From: Opitutia bacterium | GTDB taxonomy: Bacteria; Verrucomicrobiota; Verrucomicrobiia; Opitutales; Opitutaceae | NCBI GenBank assembly: GCA_016217595.1 | Contig: JACRHS010000020.1 | Location: 1 to 64,000 of the forward strand | DNA: 64,000 bases | Direction: 5' to 3' | Part shown: one piece after another, positions 42,946-52,500 of the stretch | Position numbering within the stretch: the first letter of the stretch is position 1 | Layout of the letters: every line of letters begins with the position of its first letter | Position numbers and translations under genes: made by a program | The notes under the pieces: generated by a model | What the model saw: the letters and a program-made list of their open reading frames with translations, nothing else | The model's database searches: none | Told to the model about the DNA's origin: nothing

Positions 42946-44004
42946 ATGTCCAACATTTCACCAGCAGAAGGTGTCATCCTGCTCGATCCGCATCCCCGCC
43001 GGATCGACCGCATTTTTGACGAGCCGACCAAGCGCCGGCTCGAACGTCTGGGGCGCGTGATCTGGCATGACGGTTCCGCCGCGCCGGCCGAAGCGATCGA
43101 CCGGTATCTGCCGCAAGCCGTCGCGCTCATCGGGCAATCGCCGTTGGACAAAGCGCGTCTCGACCGGGCACCGCATCTGCGGGCGGTGTTCAACGTCGAA
43201 AGCAATTTTCTCCCGAACATCGACTACGCCGAATGCCATCGGCGCGGGATTCCGGTGCTTTCCACCGCGCCGGTGTATGCGCGGCCCGTGGCGGAGATGG
43301 CGCTCGGCATGGCCATCTCGCTCGCCCGGCGCATGCACGAGGCGGACGCCGCCGTGCGCGTGGGCAAGGAATTCAAGGGCGACAACCACGACTCGTTTCT
43401 CCTGCACGGCAAGACGCTTGCCCTGGTCGGATTCGGCAATCTCGGGCGGGCGCTGCTGCCGCTCTTGCGGCCGTTCTCACGCGAAATCCTCGTGCACGAC
43501 CCGTGGATTCATCCCGCGGTCCTGCGCGATCTGGAGGTGGAACCGGCTTCCCTCGACGACTGTTTCAGCCGCGCCCGCGTGGTGTTCCTCCTCGCCGCCA
43601 ACACGAGCCAGAACACCGGCTTGATCGGACAGCCGCACTTCGCGCGCATGCAAAAAGGCAGCGTGGTCATACTCGCGAGCCGCGCCGCCATCGTGAATTT
43701 CCCGGAACTGCTCGCCGCCGCCCAGAGCGGCCATATTCGCGCCGGCATCGACGTCTGGCCGGTGGAGCCCATCCCGGCCGACGAGCCCGGCCGCAAAACG
43801 CCCAACACGCTGCTCCAAGCGCATCGCGCCGGCAGCGTGCCGGAGATTCAAACACTCATCGGGCAGCTCGTCGTCGACGATCTGGAGAGCATCCTCGCCG
43901 GTCTACCGCCGCAACGCTGTCAGCGCGCGGTATTGGAGACCGTGGGCAAACTCCGCAGCATCCCCGTGGGCGCCTGGTCGCTGAGCGACACGCGCCGGCC
44001 TTAA
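42946..44004 (+). CDS. D-2-hydroxyacid dehydrogenase family protein
   Basis: 352 residues from ATG 42946. The NAD-binding motif TLALVGFGNLGRALLPLL (G-x-G-x-x-G) sits near residue 155, followed by ILVHDPWI. The active site is readable: Arg in VILASRAAIVNFPEL, Glu in VWPVEPIPADEPG and His in LLQAHRAGSVPE. The family reduces 2-keto acids or oxidises D-2-hydroxy acids with NAD(P). In Opitutaceae such genes often belong to sugar-acid clusters. It is followed by an SDR epimerase after an 11-base gap (one operon), preceded by an operator, and may act on keto-sugar or uronate-derived acids. The substrate is not known. Confidence 0.82.
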   Translation: MSNISPAEGVILLDPHPRRIDRIFDEPTKRRLERLGRVIWHDGSAAPAEAIDRYLPQAVALIGQSPLDKARLDRAPHLRAVFNVESNFLPNIDYAECHRRGIPVLSTAPVYARPVAEMALGMAISLARRMHEADAAVRVGKEFKGDNHDSFLLHGKTLALVGFGNLGRALLPLLRPFSREILVHDPWIHPAVLRDLEVEPASLDDCFSRARVVFLLAANTSQNTGLIGQPHFARMQKGSVVILASRAAIVNFPELLAAAQSGHIRAGIDVWPVEPIPADEPGRKTPNTLLQAHRAGSVPEIQTLIGQLVVDDLESILAGLPPQRCQRAVLETVGKLRSIPVGAWSLSDTRRP

Positions 44005-44015
44005 ACCTTTTTCCC

Positions 44016-45059
44016 ATGAAAATCCTCTTTATCGGCGGCTCGGGCGTGATCAGTCGCGCCGCCACCCAGCAAACACTCGCCGCCGGCCACGAACTCTGGC
44101 TGCTGAACCGCGGCAAGCACCGCCCCATCGAGGGAGCCAAAACGCTCGTCGCCGACATGACCGACCTCGACGGCGTGCGCGCGGCGTTGCGCGGCCACAC
44201 CTGGGATGTGGTGGTGCAATGGATCGCGTTTACCCCGGCCGACATTCGCCGCGATCTCGACCTGTTCCGCGAAAGCACGCGCCAGTACATCTTCATCAGC
44301 TCGGCCAGCGTTTATCAAAAGCCGCTCGCGCACTACCTGATCACCGAATCCACGCCGCGCGCCAATCCGCACTGGGAATATTCGCGGCTGAAAATCGCCT
44401 GCGAGCAGGAGCTCGAAGCGGCGCATCAGGCAACGGGGTTTCCCGGCGTGATCGTGCGGCCGTCCCTCACCTATGGCGATGACCAGATACCGCTGGTGTT
44501 GAATGCCTGGAACCAGAGCTGGACCGCGATCGATCGCATGCGCCGCGGCGCGCCCGTGATCGTTCCCGGCGACGGCTCCTCGTTGTGGACCATCACGCAC
44601 AACACCGATTTCGCGCAGGGTTTGATCGGCCTGTTCGGCAATCCGACCACGCTCGGGCACGCGTTTCACATCACATCCGACGAAGTGCTCACGTGGAACC
44701 AGATTTTCCGACAGGCGGCGGAGGCCGCCGGGGTGAAGAACCCGAATCTCGTGCACATGCCCTCAGATTTCATCATCGACTGTGTGCCCACGGTAGAGGG
44801 CACGCTGTTGGGCGACAAGGCGGTCTCGGTGGTGTTCGACAACACGAAGATCAAGCGCTTCGTCCCGGGCTTCGCGGCGCGAACGCCCTTTGCCATCGGC
44901 ATTCGCCGCACGATTGCCTGGTATGAAGCCGATCCCGCGCGCCAGCAAATCGACGCGGCGACCAATCTTCGTTGGGATAAATTGATCTCCGCCTACGAAA
45001 GCGGGCTCGCCCAGGCGAAGGCCGCCTTCGCGCGCGAATCGGCTGACGCGCACCAGTGA
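44016..45059 (+). CDS. NAD-dependent epimerase/dehydratase (SDR superfamily)
   Basis: 347 residues. Starts with the extended SDR Rossmann motif MKILFIGGSGVISRAATQQ (G-x-x-G-x-x-x), then FISSASVYQKP and YSRLKIACEQELE, which supplies the YxxxK catalytic pair. The C-terminal half (HITSDEVLTWNQIFRQAAEAAG, ALRFVPGF-type end) resembles uronate or dTDP-sugar epimerase relatives. It lies 11 bases behind the 2-hydroxyacid dehydrogenase and 37 bases before the convergent sialidase. It likely modifies a sugar nucleotide or sugar acid; the precise substrate is unknown. Confidence 0.8.
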   Translation: MKILFIGGSGVISRAATQQTLAAGHELWLLNRGKHRPIEGAKTLVADMTDLDGVRAALRGHTWDVVVQWIAFTPADIRRDLDLFRESTRQYIFISSASVYQKPLAHYLITESTPRANPHWEYSRLKIACEQELEAAHQATGFPGVIVRPSLTYGDDQIPLVLNAWNQSWTAIDRMRRGAPVIVPGDGSSLWTITHNTDFAQGLIGLFGNPTTLGHAFHITSDEVLTWNQIFRQAAEAAGVKNPNLVHMPSDFIIDCVPTVEGTLLGDKAVSVVFDNTKIKRFVPGFAARTPFAIGIRRTIAWYEADPARQQIDAATNLRWDKLISAYESGLAQAKAAFARESADAHQ

Positions 45060-45096
45060 CGCGCCGGCCATTTGTCGGAGTGTTGCTGCCCGAAGG

Positions 45097-46263
45097 TCAG
45101 GGTTTCGCCTCAGCGGCGCGCGCCAACGCGTCGGTCTCCTTCGGATGGAAACGCACGCTCACGACGGAATTTTTCTCCGGGCCGGGGCGATATTTGATGT
45201 ACGTTGTGGCGACAATCGTGCCGTCAGGCAGCACCTCGACACCGGGATAGCCGCAATCGCCGCCCTTGTGGCTGTGCAGTAACTTGACGCGGTACTGGCC
45301 GGTTTTCCCGGCGACAATGTCCGCGTAGGTTCCGATCCAGGCGACAAAATGGTTGCGGGTCGGACTGCCGTTGCCGGTGTCACGGAAACAAATCACGAGC
45401 CGCCCATCGGGCAGGAACTTCGCCACATGCCGGTCGCCATGCAAACTCGCCGGCAACGGCGCGGGTTTTGTCCAGCTGCGCCCTTCGTCCTCGCTCGTCA
45501 TGTAGAAGGCGACGCGTTTTTCATTTTCGCGGATGAGGCAGAGCAGCTGTTTGCCATCGGGCGAGCGGACCAAGCCCGGCTCGCACGGTTTCAAACCAGG
45601 CAGATCGACCACGATCTCCCACGGCGACCACGTCAGGCCGCCATCGGTGGAGAGGCTCTGCACCACGACGTTGGAGCGCTTTTCGGTTTTCTCGCCGGGC
45701 CGCCGGATGTTGCTCATGCCCAGCAGCGCCTGACCGCCGCGCACCGGTGCGATGGTGCAAAACGGCATCACCCCGGGCAAACCGATGCTCGTCATCTCGG
45801 ACCAAGTCTTCCCGTCGTCGGTCGATTGCGCACGGTGGATGTTACCATCTGCTCCCTCGCCGGCATAAACCACCAAGCGCGTGACGCCGGCCGGATCGGT
45901 CAGCCGGTAAATGGCCGGGCAATTGCGCGTGGTGCGCCAGCTATCGGGCACGGGCAGCAATTCGCTCCACGTGCGGCCGCCGTCGTCGCTGCGCTTCAAC
46001 GGCCCGCATTGGCCGCCATGCCCGTAGGTCCACACGCAGTAGATCGTCTTCCCGTCGGGCAGCAGCACGGTGGTGGGATGCCCTTGGTAAATCTTGTCGG
46101 TGCCCTGCGCGATCACGACCTGCCGCCCCGTGTCGGTGGAAAGGTCGACGGTGGGCAACGCATACGCAGTGGCCGGCACTGAGCTTTCGGTGGCCGCCGC
46201 CAGTCGCACCTCCGGGGCAAGTCCGACGACCAGAAGGCACAGCCATAGAGAGGAGATTTTCAT
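45097..46263 (-). CDS. sialidase family (BNR/Asp-box) protein
   Basis: 388 residues from ATG 46263; ATG 46287 adds MRSAHRLL and is also plausible as a basic n-region. Signal peptide SSLWLCLLVVGLAPEV. Asp boxes SDDGGRTW (92-99), STDDGKTW, STDGGLTW and SEDEGRSW are clear. There is no RIP motif; the first strand reads IYQGHPTTVLLPDGKTIYCVW, so it belongs to a more distant sialidase-like branch that may act on another sugar. It lies downstream of the TonB gene at 46512 and has a perfect operator 95 bases upstream. Confidence 0.75.
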   Translation of the reverse strand: MKISSLWLCLLVVGLAPEVRLAAATESSVPATAYALPTVDLSTDTGRQVVIAQGTDKIYQGHPTTVLLPDGKTIYCVWTYGHGGQCGPLKRSDDGGRTWSELLPVPDSWRTTRNCPAIYRLTDPAGVTRLVVYAGEGADGNIHRAQSTDDGKTWSEMTSIGLPGVMPFCTIAPVRGGQALLGMSNIRRPGEKTEKRSNVVVQSLSTDGGLTWSPWEIVVDLPGLKPCEPGLVRSPDGKQLLCLIRENEKRVAFYMTSEDEGRSWTKPAPLPASLHGDRHVAKFLPDGRLVICFRDTGNGSPTRNHFVAWIGTYADIVAGKTGQYRVKLLHSHKGGDCGYPGVEVLPDGTIVATTYIKYRPGPEKNSVVSVRFHPKETDALARAAEAKP

Positions 46264-46358
46264 GAGGAGGCGATGGGCAGAGCGCATGTGAGTAAAACTT
46301 GGGAGACAGATCTGCAACATCGAGCCGTGTGCCCCCACCGCCTTCAAGCCGCCCCCAG

Positions 46359-46377
46359 TGGTCTCCCCGGGAGACCA
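46359..46377. promoter_or_regulatory. perfect operator palindrome upstream of sialidase
   Basis: TGGTCTCCCCGGGAGACCA with perfect 8-bp arms, the same as at 29109 except for one central base. It stands 95 bases upstream of the sialidase start at 46263. Confidence 0.75.
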
Positions 46378-46443
46378 ATTAACCGCCGATACCGGGCGCG
46401 CAGCGGCCACCACCCCCGACCATCCCCGCCCCGATAAACGGCA

Positions 46444-46472
46444 ACTGCGGTCCGGGAAACCCGAACCGCAGT
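46444..46472. terminator. terminator-like hairpin after TonB receptor
   Basis: 13-bp stem ACTGCGGTCCGGG (46444-46456) / CCCGAACCGCAGT (46460-46472) with one mismatch and a 3-base loop, 40 bases past the TonB stop (read on the minus strand). The T run is weak. Confidence 0.5.
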
Positions 46473-46511
46473 GCACTCAGATGATCAGCCAGCTAACCCA
46501 GACAAAGGCGC

Positions 46512-49496
46512 TTAGAACTGGCCGCTGACACCCACCGTCAAGGTGGTGCTGTTGATGGTATAGGTGCCCATGCGGGCGGCGGTGTAGCGGAAGTAGCGCT
46601 GCGGTTCGCCAAATATGTTGTCGATATTCAGATTCACCGAGAGCGTGGGCCGCACGCGGTATGTGAAGGACGTGTTCACGATCTGGCGCTTGTCGAAGTA
46701 GTAATTACGTCCGGGACCAGAGCCGGCGACATAGCTCGTCAGGTAGGTGCCGGTATAATTGTAGAGGAAGCGCGTGCTGAAATCGCGATAGCGCCAGGAC
46801 AGGCTCAAATTGCCGGTGCGCGGGACGAATCCAGGGACCGAGCCTGTGGAGCGGACTTCCGTGGTGCCAAAATCGCCGTGCGTGCGCAGCAGTGTATAGT
46901 TGGCGGAAAGGCTCAACGTTTTGAGCAGGCCAGGCAGACTGGTGAGCTGATGCTGGTAGTTGAATTCCCAGCCCTGCACGTAGGCAGTGCCGAGATTAAT
47001 GGACTTGTAGATGCTGTAGCCGGCGTACTGGCCATTGTAGCCGTTGTCCACGCCCGACCCCACCGTGCCCATTAAGACGGCCGGGCCGAAGTAATCGGTG
47101 ATGGTCTTGTGGAAGAAGCCGGTGGAGAGATTGCCGATCTTGCCGAAATAATAATCGAGCGAGGCATCCCATGTGGCGGCGATCTGCGGACGCAGGTTGG
47201 GATTGTTCACCGTCAGCCGTTGATTCGTGTTGTCGACCGATTCGGAGGGGAACGTATTGTTCGGCGCGGGCCGGGCGAAGCTTTCGGAGCGACTCAGGCG
47301 CGCTTTGAGGTTGGGCGTGATATCGTAGAACACGTGGGCGCTGGGGAAGGCGTTGGTGTATTTGCCGGTGACGTGGCGCGGGTTGTTCCAGTCCTTCATC
47401 GCGGCGGCATAGGGGTCGGCCGCCTGCTCGGCGGCGGTGCTGCGCTGCGCGGGGTTGGACTGCACGTTGCCGCGGCCATCCAGCTCCGTCCTTTCCCACC
47501 GCACGCCGGTGAGGTAACCGAGCTGGCCGAACTTGCCCTGCGCCATGAGATAGGTGGCGGAGATGGTCTGGGTGACCGATTTCAAGCCGCCGATCTTCTG
47601 TTGTTCGGTGTAATACCGGTCAGCGTTCCAAAGCTCGGGATTGACGGGCCGGCCGTTGGCAAAAAAGGAAGCGGTCTTCCACCGCGGAAACCGTATGCCG
47701 GTATCGTAACGGTCGGAATACAGGGCCATGGGATCGGCCGGCAGCGGCACGCCGCCAATGTAGCTCCAGCGGCGCCGGTTGGTGAAATTCTGCTTCATGA
47801 TATTGTCGCGCCACAGGACGCCCGTCTTGAGAAAGAGCGGGTAGACCACCGGCACTTTGTAGCGCACATAGGCGCGCAGTTCCTTCAGGACGTTGTCATC
47901 CTTTTCGCCCTGGCTGGTCGTGAGACCGTTGGAGGACGGGCGATAGTTCGCCGGGTTGGACATGTCCAAACCTTGCGTTTGCGTGAAGCGAGGGAACACG
48001 TCGGAACGGGAGCTATCGAGCGTCCAGCCGATGTTGTTGAGGCGCATGTTCAAATTAGCCTCGTTGCCGCCGTTGTGGTACTGGGTCGTGCCGTAGATCG
48101 CGTGGTAATCGATCTCGAAATTATTGAAATTGTGCTCGCCGCCGAAATCGAACTGCCGGTTGCGCAACAGGCGGTTCAGATTGGTGCCGGAGATGTCGAT
48201 GTTGGTCGATGTGGACGCGCGCACCTGCTCGAACGTGTCGGTGTATCCGGGAAGGACGCCGGCAGTGCCGGTGGTGCCCGTGGAATTGGCGGAGTAGGCG
48301 CGAATCGTGTTTTGCAGCCGCAGCGGCTCGGTGTGATCGTTGTAGATGGTGTTGAAGGAAAACTTGGTCTGGGGCGAAAGCCGGTACTCGACCTTGGCGT
48401 TCACGCTGGCCTGCTTGCGGTTGTTGTAATTGTCGCGCATGCGGAAGTCCCAGATGTAGGCGGGCCCGCCCGCGATGTACTGATGGTCGCGGACCGTCTG
48501 ATAATAGCCGAAGACGTTTTCGCTGTAGAAAAAGTTCATCGAGATGCCCAGGTTGCGATCACCGCCAAACACGCTGAACACTTCGCTGTAGTTCGCATCG
48601 AGCAACGGGTGGTTGCGGTGGTCTTCGCGCATGGGAATCTGCGGGAAGAACGGCGGGGCGATGCGCATGTTGAGATTATAGCCGATGCGCCGTTTGACTT
48701 TCATCGAAAGCGGCGAACGGCTCTTCAAGTTGACCGTGCCGCCCAATGAGGCCGCTTCCTTGTCGGGCGTGTGGCCCTTGATGAGCTCCAGCGAATCGAA
48801 CATCGAGCCGGTGAAAGTTTGCATCCGGGTCTGGCCGGACGACGCGCCGAAACTCGCCAGCAAGCCGCCGTCGACGGTGATGGTGTTGAAACCCGCGCCG
48901 GCGCCGCGGATGGTGAGCCCTTCAATCACTTCCTCGCCGGGGATGCCCGCGACACCGGGAAGCCGCAAGGCGAGTTCCGAGGCGTTCATGTTGGGCAGCG
49001 AGCCGTAGAAATCCATGGAGACGACGTTCTTCACGTTGTCGGCATTGCGCTGCGCCGTGATGGCCGCGGCCATGCCCTCACGTTCGCCGCGAACCACGAA
49101 TGTCTCCAAAGTATAAACCGTGGTCGACAGATCGAAATCCCGCCTGGCCCATTGCCCGGCGGTCACCGTCACGGAGCCCTTGGCCGTATCGAGTCCGATA
49201 TAGGAGGCGATCAGCTCATAGGTGCCCGCGGGCACGCCGGTGAAGACATAGCGACCGGTCTCATCGGTGAGCGCACTCATGCCCAGCTGCGGCAATTCGA
49301 CTTTCGCTCCGATCAATAGGTCACGCGTGGAGGTATTGCTCAGGGTACCATTAATCGAGCCATGCGCGGCGGGCGCACTGGCTGCCATGGCTGGAGCATT
49401 GCCACCGATCAGGGCAATGGCGGCCAGCGCCAAGAGGCCAAAGCGGCGCAGAGACGCTGGAGATAACAAAGTAGTCAAGGGATGCATAGAGATCAC
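46512..49496 (-). CDS. TonB-dependent receptor with carboxypeptidase-regulatory-like domain
   Basis: 994 residues. Signal peptide LALAAIALIGGNAPAMA, then a CarboxypepD_reg-like domain at about 45-120 (GSINGTLSNTSTRDLL, ending in RDFDLS). The plug (about 135-270) shows FVVRGEREGM, LRLPGVAGIPGEEVIEGLTIRG, MFDSLELIKGHTPDKEAASLGGTVNLKSRS. The barrel ends in TLTVGVSGQF. It shares layout with the receptor at 476, so they are the same subgroup. It is upstream of the sialidase at 45097, which has its own operator. An inverted repeat lies near 49533. The ligand is probably a glycan, not shown. Confidence 0.9.
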   Translation of the reverse strand: MISMHPLTTLLSPASLRRFGLLALAAIALIGGNAPAMAASAPAAHGSINGTLSNTSTRDLLIGAKVELPQLGMSALTDETGRYVFTGVPAGTYELIASYIGLDTAKGSVTVTAGQWARRDFDLSTTVYTLETFVVRGEREGMAAAITAQRNADNVKNVVSMDFYGSLPNMNASELALRLPGVAGIPGEEVIEGLTIRGAGAGFNTITVDGGLLASFGASSGQTRMQTFTGSMFDSLELIKGHTPDKEAASLGGTVNLKSRSPLSMKVKRRIGYNLNMRIAPPFFPQIPMREDHRNHPLLDANYSEVFSVFGGDRNLGISMNFFYSENVFGYYQTVRDHQYIAGGPAYIWDFRMRDNYNNRKQASVNAKVEYRLSPQTKFSFNTIYNDHTEPLRLQNTIRAYSANSTGTTGTAGVLPGYTDTFEQVRASTSTNIDISGTNLNRLLRNRQFDFGGEHNFNNFEIDYHAIYGTTQYHNGGNEANLNMRLNNIGWTLDSSRSDVFPRFTQTQGLDMSNPANYRPSSNGLTTSQGEKDDNVLKELRAYVRYKVPVVYPLFLKTGVLWRDNIMKQNFTNRRRWSYIGGVPLPADPMALYSDRYDTGIRFPRWKTASFFANGRPVNPELWNADRYYTEQQKIGGLKSVTQTISATYLMAQGKFGQLGYLTGVRWERTELDGRGNVQSNPAQRSTAAEQAADPYAAAMKDWNNPRHVTGKYTNAFPSAHVFYDITPNLKARLSRSESFARPAPNNTFPSESVDNTNQRLTVNNPNLRPQIAATWDASLDYYFGKIGNLSTGFFHKTITDYFGPAVLMGTVGSGVDNGYNGQYAGYSIYKSINLGTAYVQGWEFNYQHQLTSLPGLLKTLSLSANYTLLRTHGDFGTTEVRSTGSVPGFVPRTGNLSLSWRYRDFSTRFLYNYTGTYLTSYVAGSGPGRNYYFDKRQIVNTSFTYRVRPTLSVNLNIDNIFGEPQRYFRYTAARMGTYTINSTTLTVGVSGQF

Positions 49497-49530
49497 GATT
49501 GCAGGGTTTGTATGGTTGGGGGGTCTGTTG

Positions 49531-49552
49531 AATTTCTGGGTATACAGAAAAT
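49531..49552. promoter_or_regulatory. short inverted repeat upstream of TonB receptor
   Basis: TTTCTG (49533-49538) and CAGAAA (49545-49550) flank GGTATA, with extra A/T symmetry. It lies 37 bases before the TonB start at 49496 and after the GH38 gene end. Operator or promoter-hairpin function is only a possibility. Confidence 0.35.
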
Positions 49553-49598
49553 TTTTGGCGTGCTACCGCCCGGGAAAGGTCGGTAGGGCAACAAATCG

Positions 49599-52500
49599 TT
49601 AGGGTAGCTCGGCGCGCAAGGTCACCATGGCCCAGGCAGGCACCGTGATGGAGCCTTCAACCGCGCGTCCACGGGCCTCACTGGTGTCGCTCAGCCACAA
49701 CCGGCCGGTGCCGGAGGCGGACCAACGCACCTGTGTCTGCACGTCGCGCCCGGAGGCGCCGAACAAACGCACAATCACCGCGCGCCCATCGTCGCTCGGC
49801 TTCATGCCGGTGACGATCACATCGGGCGATTCCACGCTGATGCGCGGCGCAAAGACGACCGGCTGTTTGGTGGCGCGCGCCGGCAGCAAGGGCTGGCTCG
49901 CGCTAATTGCCAGACGGGAGGCGGCCGCCGGATCGTACTGCGTGTGCGGCTGCATCCAGAAACGGAACAGGCACGGCCCTTCCTGATAGGCACGATAATT
50001 GGTGCCCCAGTGATTGTTCATCGCCCAGGCGTAGAGCTTCTGCGTCGCGCCGATCTGCTTGAGCCAGATGGCGGGATTTGTCTGCGAATTGAGCAGGTTG
50101 GCGGTGAGCCCGCCCAATTGCACGAGCGGCGAATCGAGCGCGACCCATGTCACGCCGCACTCGGCGTTCGAGACGTCGGCCCAGCGGTTGAGCGTGAGCC
50201 AGTTTTTGCACGAACCCGGAATCTGCTCGGCATCGGGCCGGAAAACACCGAAGGGCACGTCGAGGCGGACCTGGCCATTCGGCACATTGAACGGGAAGCC
50301 GAAATTCAAACTCTCCTTGGAATCCGTCGCGCGGTAGTCCTTGCCGGGGATCCGCTGCTTGTCCACGAGGTTGAGTACTTCTACATGCTTCGCGCCCGCG
50401 ACGAGCTTGATTTCACGCACGAGGGTAAAGCAGCCCGGTGCCTCGGATTCGACCACAAGCGAGGCCACCAGCGGACCCTTCTCGCGCACACGCAAGGTCA
50501 CCGGCCCGTTGCGCCTGGCCTTGGTGGCATCGGCTCCGGTGAAATAGAGATATTCGTTCAACGCCTCGCCGGGGGCGGTCGGGGCAAAGTTTTGGGCGAT
50601 GCCCGCGGCGCGCAGTTCGATGATGTCGCCAGTTTTCGGATCCAGTGCCACGCGGATCAGCCCATTGTCGAGCACGGCGCCATTGATCGTGACTTTGTCT
50701 TCCACATGCGGCCTGCCCGAGGCGATGGTGAAGCGCCGCGAACCATATGCCGGCACGTCGCGGGCCAAAATGCCCAGCTCGCCATTTGCCAGCCGTTGCG
50801 AGGGCACCGGTTTGCCCTGCTCGTCGGTGACAAAGCTGCCCGGCGCCGCCATGTCCTTCGGAATTACAACAATATCGGTGCGCGGCCACGAGTTGACGTT
50901 GAAAACATCCACCGAGCCCGTGATCGCGTCGCCGATCTTCGTCAACGCCTGCGCGCGGGAAAGCAGCTCGCGCGAGCGGCGGTCGGCGCTCACGGCGTAG
51001 CTCTGCTTGATCGCCCACTGCTCGGGCGCGCCGGGACGGTTGGGCATCGTCACGCTGTACGACGCGCCCCAGGTGTGTTCGCTATAGAGCAGCACATCGC
51101 TCATCGCAGTGGCGAAATCCGCCGCGGGGTATGATTTCGGATCGAGCATCGCCCACAGCGCCTCGGCCTGCGCGAGCCGGTCGGAGCTGGCGCGGTTCGC
51201 CGCCGTCTCCACCGCGGACGAAGCCGCGCCATCTTCCCAATACGGACTCCAGTCGCCCCGGAACTCCGGCAGCTTGTCGCCATATTTCTTTTCCATGGCG
51301 CTGAAAGCATCGTGCGTGGAGCTGATGATGATGCGCGGCCAGGCGTTGGCGGCGTTCCAATCTTTCACGAATTCGCAGATCGCGGGATCGGGCGTGGCGT
51401 TGTCGCCGTGGCCGGCCCAGCGCACATAGGAAATATCGTAGGGATACTTGGTGCGCACCAGCTCCTCCATGTACCCGGAGAGCCAGTATTGCGAAAACTT
51501 GACGATGTTGTGCGACAGCGCGTAGCCGCGGGAAGGCACCCAGACCAGGACGCGCTCCTTGCCGGACGGGCCGACCCACCAGAACGGCTTGTTCTCCCAT
51601 TGCACAAGGATGTCGCCGATGCGGTCAAAGTAGTTGGGCGCGACGGAAAAATATTTGATGCCGGCCTGCGCCATCGCGCTGACCGTGCCCCACGTGTAGC
51701 CGGGGACGTCGCTGATCATCGCTGCATCGAGCGGCACGCCGGTCTGCGCGCGAAGCTGCGTGGCGTAGCTGAACATTCGTGTGAGCTCCTCGGGGCGGCA
51801 AAGCCCGGTGAGTATATTGGCGTACATGCCGTTCAACGCCACCTGTCCGCTGCGCACCGCGGCAAAGTAACGCTCGCGCTGCTCGGGATTGACCCGGCGC
51901 AGGAACAGCTCGCTCGGCCAGAGGACTTCTTCGTTCCAGACGAACCGCGCGCCCTCGGGATAATCCGCCGTGCGCCGCGCGGCTTCCATGCCGGCGAGCA
52001 GGTTGTTGATTTGTTTCTCTTCGATATCGGTCTGTAACTCGGTGTAACCGATATCCACGTGCGAGTGCGGCAGCACATAGAGCGTGATCTCGCGGAAAGC
52101 CGGCAGCGCGGCCGTCGGAGCCGGCATGGTCACTCCCGCGGGCACGAGTTCGATCTGACGTTCCTTGGCCGCGAGCGGGAGCAGCAAGTCCACCGTCTGA
52201 CCGCCTGCTTTCAATTGTACCGTTCGCAACGTCTCCCCACCCATCCGCACCGCCGCTTCGACGGGTTCGAGATAAGGGTGATCGATGTGCAACTTGACCG
52301 GCTGGCGCAGTCCGTCCGGCGTGCGTTGGGCCACCGCGGGAGCGTGCACGACAAACGCATCACCCACCGGCGCGGCCTCGCTTTTGCCCTCAGTATAGAA
52401 ACACATCTCGGCGCCGCCGACCTCGGGCTCCCGGGGATCGCGCGGTTTGATGACCTGCCAGCGCACACGACTGGCCACGATGGCGGGCGAGATTGTCGCG

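Noticed and set aside
43233-44015. Upstream extension of the SDR gene frame
   Set aside because: Runs through the 2-hydroxyacid dehydrogenase in another frame; ATG 44016 opens a perfect Rossmann motif.
47109-48749. 546-codon plus-strand open frame
   Set aside because: Antisense to the TonB gene at 46512.
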